NCBI GenBank assembly: GCA_905216145.1
Contig: CAJMST010000019.1
Location: forward strand, 1-35,870
Direction: 5' to 3'
DNA from: an uncultured bacterium
GTDB taxonomy: Bacteria; Actinomycetota; Coriobacteriia; Coriobacteriales; Coriobacteriaceae
DNA length: 35,870 bases
Part shown: one piece after another, positions 29,181 through 35,870 of the stretch
How the letters are laid out: every line of letters begins with the position of its first letter
Numbering within the stretch: position 1 is the first letter of the stretch
Notes under the pieces: model-generated
Told to the model about the DNA's origin: nothing
What the model saw: the letters and a program-made list of their open reading frames with translations, nothing else
Databases searched by the model: none
Translations under genes and position numbers: made by a program

Positions 29181-29381
29181 TCATGTGGCGCAGGCGCTAA
29201 GGCACAGGCACTCGTCGATATTCACGATGGACTCCATCCGGCAGCACTTGCAGTAGACCGGCAAGTCTTTTGCTCTGGTTCCGGGATCGAGCCGAAGGAC
29301 TTTGCCGCGCCCGCATCTCGGGCACATCAGCCATCCGTCCTTTGTGACCAGTTTACCATCATTTCGTTTTGATTGCAACAC
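29181..29381 (-). CDS. Cysteine-rich KTR-type zinc-ribbon protein (66 aa)
   Basis: MCPRCGRGKVLRLDPGTRAK, then DLPVYCKCCRMESIVNIDEC, matches the Cys-rich KTR family ('CP.CG.....KI..DT....FPLYCPKC....LI'), common on mobile elements of Clostridia. Two CxxC pairs would bind one zinc. A GTG start at 29381 has AAGGAGG at 6-nt spacing. The function is unknown; it may bind nucleic acid. Confidence 0.75.
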   Translation of the reverse strand: MLQSKRNDGKLVTKDGWLMCPRCGRGKVLRLDPGTRAKDLPVYCKCCRMESIVNIDECLCLSACAT

Positions 29382-29466
29382 TTTTTGCCTCCTTTTTGCC
29401 CCTTGTCTACAAATAAAGCATAGCGTACAAGTAGAAACGTTCTATAGAAGTATTATCTTAGATTCA
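29382..29466. other. AT-rich intergenic segment with palindromes
   Basis: This short, distinctly AT-rich stretch lies between the Rep-like and KTR genes. It contains TTCTATAGAA (a 10-bp palindrome) and a TTAGA/TCTAA inverted pair at the Rep-like stop. It could hold a promoter for the KTR/HNH genes or a nick site for the Rep-like protein; neither is established. Confidence 0.45.
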
Positions 29467-30204
29467 TTAGTCTAAAATAAAAGTCCTTGCGTTTTCCGGC
29501 GGTTTTGCGATCCAGTCCGCGTACTCGATGCGCCATGCCGCCATGCCGTTCACCTCGCGCGCCAGCGGCCGCGAGCGCTCGTTCCAGAAGGTCTCACGCG
29601 GCATCGCGGGCGCTCGCGTCTGCACGCGCACCGTGCGCGGAGGGATCAGCTGCCGCATCCCGCGCGCCACGCCCCACGGATGCTTCCCGAGCGGAATCAT
29701 CTCGTCCGGCTTGCAGAAGTACCGCGCAAGCCGCCGGTAGCCGCCGTCGCGGCTGAGCACGGGATACTCCTTATAGCCCGGATTGACAAAGCCGTAGCCC
29801 CACAGGAACTGAACCACGGCAAACGGCAGGTCGTCCTCGCTCGCCACAAAGTGGATGTGCCAGCGCTTATTGCTGTGCCCCGCCTCCACCGCATAGACAT
29901 AGCGCCGGATGCTCGGGTCGAAGCGCCGCACGCGCTTGCAGAACGCAGCAAAGCACCGCTTGACGTCCTCGAAAGACGCCGGCAGGTGCGCATCGTCGAA
30001 GGTCAGAACATAGTGGACGCCCAGGTAGCCGAAGAGGGCGAGGTAGAGCTCCAGCTTCTCCGCGCTGGAGCTCCACATGGAGGGCAGCGCGGGCGAGCCG
30101 CGGCATTGCTGCTCGCCCGCCCATAAGACGAGGCGGAACCGGTCGGTGGTGTAGGTCTTCGTCAGCGGCCCGCTCCGCTGCGTGACCACGCACAGCTCAC
30201 TCAT
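29467..30204 (-). CDS. HUH-type rolling-circle Rep-like protein (245 aa)
   Basis: ATG 30204 follows GGAGGG. It has the layout of phage Rep/ORF2-G2P-type HUH endonucleases: LGVHYVLTFDDAHLPASFED, an HIH metal-binding motif in KRWHIHFV (residues 116-118), WGYGFVNPGY, and a Tyr-x-x-Lys motif in RYFCKPDEMI (Y162, K165) that would nick and bind DNA. It would make a single-strand nick at a specific site. This is unexpected in a phage that also has a DnaD/DnaB-type replication module. Activity has not been shown. Confidence 0.7.
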   Translation of the reverse strand: MSELCVVTQRSGPLTKTYTTDRFRLVLWAGEQQCRGSPALPSMWSSSAEKLELYLALFGYLGVHYVLTFDDAHLPASFEDVKRCFAAFCKRVRRFDPSIRRYVYAVEAGHSNKRWHIHFVASEDDLPFAVVQFLWGYGFVNPGYKEYPVLSRDGGYRRLARYFCKPDEMIPLGKHPWGVARGMRQLIPPRTVRVQTRAPAMPRETFWNERSRPLAREVNGMAAWRIEYADWIAKPPENARTFILD

Positions 30205-30799
30205 GCGCGCCCTCCGTTTGCTTTTGGCGTCCGCGCTTCTTCGGCAGCGGCTCGCCGGCCTCGCGCAGGATCTCCTCAATGCGCTCCTTCGAGCAGGCGT
30301 TGAGATCCGCAAGCACCGTGATCTGCGCCGCAGGCTTCGCCGCCTGCCGGTAGGACGCCACGATCTCGCTCTCGCTCATCGGCAGTCTATGAGAGCACGG
30401 CGCTGCGCTCCGCTCCGGAGGGCTTCTCAAAATCGGCGTCGGCTTGTCCGGTGCATTCGGCTGCTTCGGCGTTTCCGCGGGAGACTCCGCCCGCTCCGGC
30501 TCCGACTCCGTGCCCGAATCGGGCACCGAGCGGACGACGCGCCCGCCAACGACCAGCCCGCCGCCTCCGCCCGCGGGCGTCGGTCTTGACCCGCCGATCA
30601 CGACAGGCACGGCGTTCCCCGCGACTACCTCTACCGCGCCGAGCGCGGGAAATTCCTCGACCGCATAGGTCGTGCCGAGCGGCAGCACCAGCGTGCCCGC
30701 GCCGAGCGCGTCGCACACATAGGCGCGGAACGCCTCGAGCTGTTTGACGTCGGCGTGCAGCTCCGGCAATTTGACGATCAACACCCTGTTCCACGTCAT
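30197..30799 (-). CDS. Hypothetical early protein with C-terminal DNA-binding-like segment (200 aa)
   Basis: Begins MTWNRVLIVKLPELHADVKQ. A Gly/Pro-rich linker (GGGGGLVVGGRVVRSVPDSG) contains VPDSGT from a dispersed palindrome copy at residues 92-97. The C-terminal segment SEIVASYRQAAKPAAQITVL, then ADLNACSKERIEEILR, and KKRGRQK resemble a small helix-turn-helix seen in other phage early proteins. The start couples to the upstream stop (ATGA). The function is unknown. Confidence 0.68.
   Translation of the reverse strand: MTWNRVLIVKLPELHADVKQLEAFRAYVCDALGAGTLVLPLGTTYAVEEFPALGAVEVVAGNAVPVVIGGSRPTPAGGGGGLVVGGRVVRSVPDSGTESEPERAESPAETPKQPNAPDKPTPILRSPPERSAAPCSHRLPMSESEIVASYRQAAKPAAQITVLADLNACSKERIEEILREAGEPLPKKRGRQKQTEGAHE
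30510..30526. repeat. 17-bp dispersed palindrome, copy 6
   Basis: GTGCCCGAATCGGGCAC, encoding VPDSGT in the Gly/Pro-rich linker of the 200-aa protein. Confidence 0.9.
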
Positions 30800-31050
30800 A
30801 GCTCCACCCCTTCCAGCGCCCTGCGCAGGTCGATGAAGCGTCCGCCGAGGCCCTTGTCCACCAGCTCCTGCAGCGCGTCGAGCATCCGCTCGCCGTCTCC
30901 CGCCGCGGCAGCCTCCTCACACAGCGTCTCCATGTCGCACAGCTTTGCGGCCGCGCCGTAGAGCCGCGCCGGGCAGGTGAGCAGGCTCACGCCCTTGATG
31001 CCCCACGCCCCGTCCGGAGTCTTGTAAGTCAAGCGTCTAAATTCAGGCAT
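30796..31050 (-). CDS. Hypothetical small early protein (84 aa)
   Basis: ATG 31050 follows GGAGGTG, giving MPEFRRLTYKTPDGAWGIKG, then helical LCDMETLCEEAAAAGDGERM and LDALQELVDKGLGGRFIDLR. It overlaps both neighbours by a few bases in a tightly coupled early operon. No family was recognised. Confidence 0.62.
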   Translation of the reverse strand: MPEFRRLTYKTPDGAWGIKGVSLLTCPARLYGAAAKLCDMETLCEEAAAAGDGERMLDALQELVDKGLGGRFIDLRRALEGVEL

Positions 31051-31375
31051 GGTCCGCACCTCCGTCCATTTTCGCCCCGCAGTTGGGGCAGTAATTGCCG
31101 CCGCGAACATAGAGGGCCATCGCATACGCCTCGTGGTTGCATTGGGAGCACTTCAAAAGCTCAAACTGTTCAGAACAGTCCTCGTATCGGCTATGTATCC
31201 ACCGCGCATGCATCACCGGCGCGACGTCAGCGGCTGGGAAGCGGTCGATCATCGCTACAAAGTGTGCGTGCTCACAGTCATGTGCAATATGAGCCCAACC
31301 ACGTGGATGGGAGTTGTCGTGCTGGCTTTCCAGCACCGCTTGTCGCAGCGCATCCCTCTCAATGTATTCAGTCAT
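31043..31375 (-). CDS. Zinc-ribbon early protein of the 'MEYIERDALR' type (110 aa)
   Basis: MTEYIERDALRQAVLESQHD, AMIDRFPAADVAPVMHARWI and a C-terminal CSQC ... YCPNCGAKMD zinc ribbon identify a recurrent small protein of Clostridia phages and prophages. The role is unknown. It overlaps the MazG-like gene by 8 bp. Confidence 0.7.
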   Translation of the reverse strand: MTEYIERDALRQAVLESQHDNSHPRGWAHIAHDCEHAHFVAMIDRFPAADVAPVMHARWIHSRYEDCSEQFELLKCSQCNHEAYAMALYVRGGNYCPNCGAKMDGGADHA

Positions 31376-31655
31376 CTTTTTCGATCCTTTCTCGCAGCCG
31401 CCGGACCTTGTGTGCCCGCTGCTCCGCCACCGCGTCCTCGACCTCAAACTCGATCGCCATCTGGTCGAGCATGATCCCGACGTCGGCGATCTCTTCGGCG
31501 ATGTTGGCGAGAGTGTCACCGTCCACGCGCCCGCGCAAAAACTTACACAGCACATCCTGCAGCTCGGCCATCTCCTCAAAGGCCATCGTGATCTGCGCCT
31601 GCGCGCCGTAGCGGCTGAGCGCCGCGCAGAAGGTTCTGCGTTCCATGTCATTCAT
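31368..31655 (-). CDS. MazG-like NTP pyrophosphohydrolase (95 aa)
   Basis: ITMAFEEMAELQDVLCKFLR and LANIAEEIADVGIMLDQMAI carry the ExxE and ExxD metal-binding motifs of all-alpha NTP pyrophosphohydrolases (MazG-like). Such enzymes hydrolyse nucleoside triphosphates and may lower (p)ppGpp or keep dUTP low during infection. The single-domain size fits. The start overlaps the upstream stop. Confidence 0.78.
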   Translation of the reverse strand: MNDMERRTFCAALSRYGAQAQITMAFEEMAELQDVLCKFLRGRVDGDTLANIAEEIADVGIMLDQMAIEFEVEDAVAEQRAHKVRRLRERIEKDD

Positions 31656-32112
31656 CCTTCATCTCCTCCAATGCTTTCTCCGCCTCCTCGCGGGTCAGGA
31701 ATACGGTTTTGCCGATTGCATCATTTGGTCTAAAGTCGCCGTCTTCCGTAGCGCCAAGATAAAACCCGTCCTGCGTAATTGCGTCGATTGTCTCCTCCAC
31801 GATATACCAGCCGTTTGTCTCCGGGTAGAAAATTGCGCTATCTTGGATAAGGATGTATGCAGTTGCGCCGATTCTGCACGGCAGCACCACCAGCCGACCG
31901 GCTCTTTCGGCTGTCAGCAGTTCCGCAAGTCTTCCAAAAGATATGTCACAGCTGGAAAGCACCTTTCCGGCTTCCCGTGCCTCAGCGCACGCCTGCGGCG
32001 TCAGCCCCGTGTCCTCGTAGGCGGCAAGGCGCTCAACGCCGCCCTGTTTGAATCCACCACGTTTTTTCATCATCGGGAATCCGTCTTTATCGCGGTATGT
32101 CAGTCGTTCCAT
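31648..32112 (-). CDS. Conserved phage early protein of the 'MERLTYRDKDG' type (154 aa)
   Basis: MERLTYRDKDGFPMMKKRGG, VERLAAYEDTGLTPQACAEA and a beta-rich C-terminal half (LVVLPCRIGATAYILIQDSA, GKTVFLTREEAEKALEEMKD) match a very common small protein family of Firmicutes phages, located in early operons, without known function. GGAGG precedes ATG 32112. Confidence 0.72.
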   Translation of the reverse strand: MERLTYRDKDGFPMMKKRGGFKQGGVERLAAYEDTGLTPQACAEAREAGKVLSSCDISFGRLAELLTAERAGRLVVLPCRIGATAYILIQDSAIFYPETNGWYIVEETIDAITQDGFYLGATEDGDFRPNDAIGKTVFLTREEAEKALEEMKDE

Positions 32113-32414
32113 CACTCCACCTCCTTCGGCGGTTCCGGCAGCCGCTCCGTCACCGAGATCCATCTCTGCCGCTCCTGCGCCACGGCAATCTCCTCGGCGT
32201 AGCGGGCACAGCGCGCGGTCAGGCGCTCGATCAAATCTGCGCCGTCCAGTCCGACGCGGTCGACATCGCAGCTGTGGTAAACATCCGCGCCAAACGTGTC
32301 CCGCATCTCAGCGGGGACAGATCCCTCCATCCTGTAGAGGCAGTGCTCACAGTCGGACGAGTTGCCTGCGGTGGAAACGCACCGCAGCGCCCTGACGATC
32401 TCTTCGGTTTTCAT
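32112..32414 (-). CDS. Hypothetical early protein with Cys cluster (100 aa)
   Basis: MKTEEIVRALRCVSTAGNSS, then CEHCLYRMEG and LDGADLIERLTARCARYAEE, resemble a recurrent small phage protein type (a Cys cluster followed by a helix). ATG 32414 has AGGAGG at 6 nt; ATG 32420, which overlaps the upstream stop, is an alternative. A C-terminal WISVTERLPEPP hints at a truncated DUF551-like end. Confidence 0.68.
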   Translation of the reverse strand: MKTEEIVRALRCVSTAGNSSDCEHCLYRMEGSVPAEMRDTFGADVYHSCDVDRVGLDGADLIERLTARCARYAEEIAVAQERQRWISVTERLPEPPKEVE

Positions 32415-32416
32415 GT

Positions 32417-32773
32417 TCATCCTCCTATCGGTTCCGCTTTGAATTTTTTGCCCATGCCGGGCACCTTGACGTTGGGGTAGCGCTCCTCACGCGGCACGAA
32501 GTCCTCCGGGTGGTCGCGGCAGATGTACCGGAGCCGCTGGTCGAGCTGCTCGAACCGCGCGTCGCTCTCCACGCCGTAGGCGAGGCACTCGTGAAAATAC
32601 TCGCCGTGCTTCTCTGCGCGGTGAATGATGCGCATGATCCGGTCGTGTCCGAAGCCCTCCTCATTGAGGGCAAGGCACATCATATCCACATTGAACTGCT
32701 GGCCGACCAGCGCCCCGTAGTTGAGCAGCTGCCGCCGCAGCTCCGCCTGCTCCTTTGCGTAAGCGTTTTTCAT
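32417..32773 (-). CDS. Hypothetical early protein (118 aa)
   Basis: ATG 32773 overlaps the parB stop (ATGA) and follows AAAGGAGGG. MKNAYAKEQAELRRQLLNYG, then VDMMCLALNEEGFGHDRIMR and LDQRLRYICRDHPEDF, is a helical protein of a kind I have seen in Clostridia phage early regions without function. Translational coupling suggests it is made with ParB. Confidence 0.68.
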   Translation of the reverse strand: MKNAYAKEQAELRRQLLNYGALVGQQFNVDMMCLALNEEGFGHDRIMRIIHRAEKHGEYFHECLAYGVESDARFEQLDQRLRYICRDHPEDFVPREERYPNVKVPGMGKKFKAEPIGG

Positions 32774-34305
32774 GCGCCCTCCTTTGCCGACGCCCTCGCG
32801 GGCAGCGGCCACCAGCCGAGGCACGGGGCCTCGATCGTAGCGCCGCCGGCAAAGCGCCAGTCCCAGCCGCTCCATGTCGCAAGACGGCAGGCATTCTTGC
32901 CGATGTCAAAGCAGGCATAATATTCGCCCTCCTTCGGTGGATTTCCGGCCTGCCATTCCGGCGCGGCGAGATCCACGCCGACTGTCTGCTCATCTCGCGG
33001 CGGTAAAGGACCGTCCGTCAGACCGCAGAGGTAGTCCAGCGACACGCCCAGCAGGTCCGCAACGCGCGTAAAGTGGTGAATGTCGCTGAGATAACAGCTG
33101 TAACCATAGGGCAGCTTGGTGTTAGTTGCATATTTCGCCTCGCCGTTTTCAAGCCGCGTGACCTCGTCCGCGTCGGGGACGCCATACACAACGCCTGCGG
33201 CGTTGTAGCACTCCACTACGCTTTTTCCGGCTGCGGCTCGAGCGACGCCAAAGCGGCGCCACAGCTCCGTGATCTCGCTGATGACCGGACGGTCGGCCTC
33301 CGCCTGCCGCTCCCGCTCGGCCTTCTGCGCGGCGCGCTTGTCGGTCTTGAGTTGGTCCTGCGTGGAGAGGAGGTGCGGACACACCTGTTTGCAGGTGGCC
33401 AGCTCCAAGCACTTCTCGCAGCAGGTCGCGCCGCAGGGCGCGTAGAAATAGCAACTCTCGATCAGCGTGGAGATGATGTGCTCCCGCTTGCCCTGCGCGC
33501 AGTCCGAGCAATTGCCGCCGTATTTCTTGCACGGCAGCGCGTCGAGCGCCGCCAGAGCCTCGGCAATCTTCGTCACATTCCGCTCACCCAGATATGTCAG
33601 GCCGTGGCCATAGTAGTTCTTTCGGTGCGTGTAGACGTGGGCGATCTCATCCTGCAGCTCCGTCGGCATGTGCGAGAGCGCGTAGGCCGTCGCCTCGGGC
33701 AGCTCGCCCTTCTCCCACGCCTTTTCGATCTGCTCAGATTTGCTCAGCCCCTCGCGGATCACCTTCAGCCGCGCCAGCTTGCTCTTGCTGATCTGGCAGA
33801 CCTCGGCGACATGGTCGCGCATCCTGCCGGGGAACTCCACGCCCTCCTCCTGCAGCTGGTAGAGGAGCTTCTCCACGCGCTCGGCCTGCGCGCTGATGTC
33901 CGCATTGGACATGCGGCGCGTGTCGCTGTTGGCGTAGATCAGCCGCAGCTCCCGCATGGCCGGCGACAGCTCGCCGCGCTCCACGATGCACGGCACGGTC
34001 CGCCAGCGCTCCGGCTCGTCGACCTTGCAGATCGTGCGGATCGCGGTCAGGCGTCGGTGACCGCTGACCACGATGTAGCCGCCCTCGTCATCGGGGTCAG
34101 GGCGAACACGCAGCGGCTGCTGTAATCCGACCAGCTCGATGTTTTGCGCGAGGGCCTCAATGCCCTCCATGCTGTAGAAGTTTTCGCCGTCGCCGCTGAG
34201 CTTCGCCTCGTCGATGTATTCGATCTGCTCCCGTGTGCCCGATTCGGGCACGGCCTCGGGCAGCGTCGCCGCGAATTTCGTGATGTCAAACTTTTTGCCC
34301 GCCAT
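32770..34305 (-). CDS. parB: ParB-like protein with Cys cluster and DUF551-like C-terminus (511 aa)
   Basis: Residues about 20-110 form a ParB/Srx domain (EYIDEAKLSGDGENFYSMEG, GGYIVVSGHRRLTAIRT; the GHRR motif is the CTP/nucleotide-binding box). A KorB-like HTH follows (EVCQISKSKLARLKVIREGL). About residues 260-310 contain about ten Cys (CKKYGGNCSDC ... CEKCLELATCKQVC), a probable zinc module. Next comes an XRE-like stretch (GVSLDYLCGL) and a DUF551-like end (NPPKEGEYYACFDIG ... CLGWWPLP). ATG 34305 follows GGAGGAGG, 2 nt after parA. VPESGT at 19-24 is encoded by a palindrome copy. It likely binds centromere-like DNA and works with ParA; its target is not proven. Confidence 0.82.
   Translation of the reverse strand: MAGKKFDITKFAATLPEAVPESGTREQIEYIDEAKLSGDGENFYSMEGIEALAQNIELVGLQQPLRVRPDPDDEGGYIVVSGHRRLTAIRTICKVDEPERWRTVPCIVERGELSPAMRELRLIYANSDTRRMSNADISAQAERVEKLLYQLQEEGVEFPGRMRDHVAEVCQISKSKLARLKVIREGLSKSEQIEKAWEKGELPEATAYALSHMPTELQDEIAHVYTHRKNYYGHGLTYLGERNVTKIAEALAALDALPCKKYGGNCSDCAQGKREHIISTLIESCYFYAPCGATCCEKCLELATCKQVCPHLLSTQDQLKTDKRAAQKAERERQAEADRPVISEITELWRRFGVARAAAGKSVVECYNAAGVVYGVPDADEVTRLENGEAKYATNTKLPYGYSCYLSDIHHFTRVADLLGVSLDYLCGLTDGPLPPRDEQTVGVDLAAPEWQAGNPPKEGEYYACFDIGKNACRLATWSGWDWRFAGGATIEAPCLGWWPLPARASAKEGA
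34235..34251. repeat. 17-bp dispersed palindrome, copy 7
   Basis: GTGCCCGATTCGGGCAC inside the 5' end of parB, encoding VPESGT. A binding site within the gene of the likely binding protein would suit autoregulation. Confidence 0.9.
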
Positions 34306-34307
34306 TG

Positions 34308-35072
34308 TTAAACCTCCTCCATCAGCTCGCCGGCGAGGCAGCGGTAATCGACCGCCGCGCTGCTGCGCGGGCTGTACTCCCGCATCGGTGAGAGCGTCAC
34401 CGTGCTCTCCGGCACCTTGTCCGTGCGCCGGATCTTCGTGCGGTACAGCGGCACGCGCTGCGACCGCAGCAGCTTTTCGCACTCGCCCACCACCTCCGCG
34501 CTGCGCGTCTGCGTCAGCAGCACGCGGGACCGCAGCCCCGGACAGGCCGCGCTCAGGCCGCGCAGCTGCGCGGTCACGGCAAACACGCCGTCGAGTGAGA
34601 ACTTGTCGGCAAGCGCGGGGATCATCACCTCGCGCACGCTCAGCAGCGCCGCGACGCTCGCGAGCGTGTAGCCCGGCGGGCAGTCGAAGATCATCCAGTC
34701 CACCTCGCTGTCCGCAGCCGCGGCCTCGGCGAAGTGACGCAGTCGCTCCGGCGCGCTCACGCCGTCCTTGATCGCCTGCAGGTCGAGCTCGTAGAGGTCG
34801 GAGCTGCTCGGCAGCAGGTCGAGCCCCGGTCGGATCGGCACGAGGTTGTCGCTCCACAGCGGCTCGCAGTCGCCCCGCAGCACATCCGCCGTGGTGGTGA
34901 GCTCCAGCTTGTCCGCCCCCGGCAGGAAAAAGCGCGTCAGGTTCGCCTGCCCGTCGCAGTCCACCAGCACCACGCGCTGCTTGTAGTCCGCGACGAGGAT
35001 GTCGGCGAGGTTGATGGCGGTGACGGTCTTGCCGACGCCGCCTTTGTTGTTCATGATCGCAATGGTTTTCAT
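34308..35072 (-). CDS. parA: ParA partition ATPase (254 aa)
   Basis: ATG 35072 follows ACAGGAG; a TTG at 35096 is less likely. The deviant Walker A KGGVGKT lies in MKTIAIMNNKGGVGKTVTAI, Walker A' in VLVDCDGQANLT, and Walker B in WMIFDCPPGYTLASVAALLS. This is a ParA/MinD-type ATPase used to separate replicated DNA molecules on the nucleoid. Directly followed by parB, it forms a standard parAB operon inside an otherwise integrating phage. Confidence 0.92.
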   Translation of the reverse strand: MKTIAIMNNKGGVGKTVTAINLADILVADYKQRVVLVDCDGQANLTRFFLPGADKLELTTTADVLRGDCEPLWSDNLVPIRPGLDLLPSSSDLYELDLQAIKDGVSAPERLRHFAEAAAADSEVDWMIFDCPPGYTLASVAALLSVREVMIPALADKFSLDGVFAVTAQLRGLSAACPGLRSRVLLTQTRSAEVVGECEKLLRSQRVPLYRTKIRRTDKVPESTVTLSPMREYSPRSSAAVDYRCLAGELMEEV

Positions 35073-35140
35073 GTCGTTCTCCTGTTTCTCTGTCAAAATT
35101 TGAAGCCCTCGCGGACTGTCACTCCGTCGCCGAGGCCGGC

Positions 35141-35278
35141 CTAGACGAGGAACCAGCGGTGCGCGCGGTTGATGTACACGATGCGCCCGGGCAGCAGCCG
35201 CGGAAGCTCCCGATGTCCGGGGCCAATGGCCGCGCCGATGTCCGCCAAAATGGCGTGGGGATCTCCGATTCTTGGCAT
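35141..35278 (-). CDS. Small early protein between dnaB and parA (45 aa)
   Basis: ATG 35278 gives MPRIGDPHAILADIGAAIGP, then GHRELPRLLPGRIVYINRAH and RWFLV. The end (VYINRAHRWFLV) resembles short phage proteins after replication genes. The ribosome-binding site (AGAGAAAG) is weak. The function is unknown. The 68 bases between it and parA show no clear feature. Confidence 0.6.
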   Translation of the reverse strand: MPRIGDPHAILADIGAAIGPGHRELPRLLPGRIVYINRAHRWFLV

Positions 35279-35303
35279 GTCGTTTCTCTCTTTCTCTCGA
35301 TTT

Positions 35304-35870
35304 TCAGAACGGCGCGTTCTCGTCCTCTGGCACTTCTTCAAGCGCCATCTGACCGGGCGCTTCGCCGTCCGTTTTCTCCTTCCGGCCCGTCTCGTCATCG
35401 CGGGTGTAGGGCGCGAAGGTCTGATGCTTGCCGTCAAAAGCAAACACGCCCTTGCCGCGCCGGCCCTCCTTGCTCTTGGCGATCTGGATGACGCGGCATT
35501 TCTCCTGCGAGTAGTTCTGCTTGGGGTCGGGACGGTAGACCATGACGATGAGGTCCGCGTCCTGCTCGAATTGGCCCGTCTCCTTGAGGTCGTGCATATC
35601 CGGCGCGCGCCATGCCCCGCGCTCGGGGCGCGAGAGCTGCGCCAGCTCCACCACCAGCACGCCGCGGCTCTGGGCAAAGGTGTGCAGCGCGCGGGAGACG
35701 GTCGCCATTTGCTCGCTGCGCAAGTCGCGCGGGTTGCCCTCGGGGACGATCAGCTGGACGTAGTCCACAAAGATCACGTCGTAGCCGTAGGTGATGGACT
35801 CCGCCATGATGTCGCCCGCAGTCATGCCGCTCGCCTGGATCACGTCAAGCCGACGCTTGGCCGCGTCCTC
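35304..35870 (-). CDS. dnaB: DnaB helicase, C-terminal part (joins 1-841)
   Basis: The last about 170 codons of the helicase begin at left-end position 841. The C-terminal RecA domain has the Walker B in VIFVDYVQLIVPEG, FAQSRGVLVVELAQLSRPER, DMHDLKETGQFEQDADLIVM and the arginine-containing VYRPDP segment. The gene stops at 35304. The 35816-35870 part repeats the left end and should not be counted twice. Confidence 0.96.
   Translation of the reverse strand, partial: EDAAKRRLDVIQASGMTAGDIMAESITYGYDVIFVDYVQLIVPEGNPRDLRSEQMATVSRALHTFAQSRGVLVVELAQLSRPERGAWRAPDMHDLKETGQFEQDADLIVMVYRPDPKQNYSQEKCRVIQIAKSKEGRRGKGVFAFDGKHQTFAPYTRDDETGRKEKTDGEAPGQMALEEVPEDENAPF
35816..35870. repeat. Terminal direct repeat, right copy
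   Basis: Identical to 1-55; see that entry for interpretation. Removing one copy closes the circle at 35,815 bp. Confidence 0.95.

Overview
This window is a complete, circularly permuted genome of a temperate siphovirus, probably infecting a high-GC Gram-positive gut bacterium of the Clostridia (Oscillospiraceae-like). The first 55 bases are repeated exactly as the last 55 bases, and one dnaB helicase gene reads across that junction, so the true molecule is a circle of 35,815 bp. The host guess rests on strong GGAGG ribosome-binding sites, GTG/TTG starts and many small phage protein types typical of Clostridia phages; it is an inference.

Layout. (1) A lysogeny block at about 3.4-6.5 kb is the only rightward-transcribed part. 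It holds a CI-like repressor with two 19-bp operators, an Ltp-type secreted superinfection-exclusion candidate, a tyrosine integrase with an N-terminal zinc ribbon, and an attP that carries a tRNA 3' end between 22-bp direct repeats. (2) Everything else runs leftward. An early operon starts at a promoter (3480-3508) whose spacer is covered by a repressor operator. It continues through small regulators (3.4-1.8 kb), a replication initiator gene containing an iteron-like origin, and DnaB. Crossing the junction, it reaches ParA, a large ParB-like protein, a row of small early proteins, a MazG-like protein, an HUH-type Rep-like protein, a KTR zinc-ribbon protein and an HNH nuclease. (3) Next come a structured non-coding stretch (28.25-28.73 kb), a ParB-domain/adenine methyltransferase fusion and the head genes (terS, terL, portal, protease, capsid). 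(4) The connector, tail, fibre and lysis genes follow. (5) A last leftward unit of five accessory structural or unknown genes (8.8-6.5 kb) ends at a bidirectional terminator beside attP.

The most striking signal is a 17-bp palindrome, GTGCCCGANTCGGGCAC, present seven times and spaced roughly evenly (3.7-6.3 kb) around the circle. Five copies lie inside genes, and all five are read in the same frame as the peptide VP(E/D/K)SGT at a protein end or loop. The phage also encodes ParA and a ParB-like protein, with one copy inside the parB gene itself. A dispersed-centromere partition system, as known in phage N15, is therefore a testable explanation. An in-frame palindromic element shared with the host is the main alternative.
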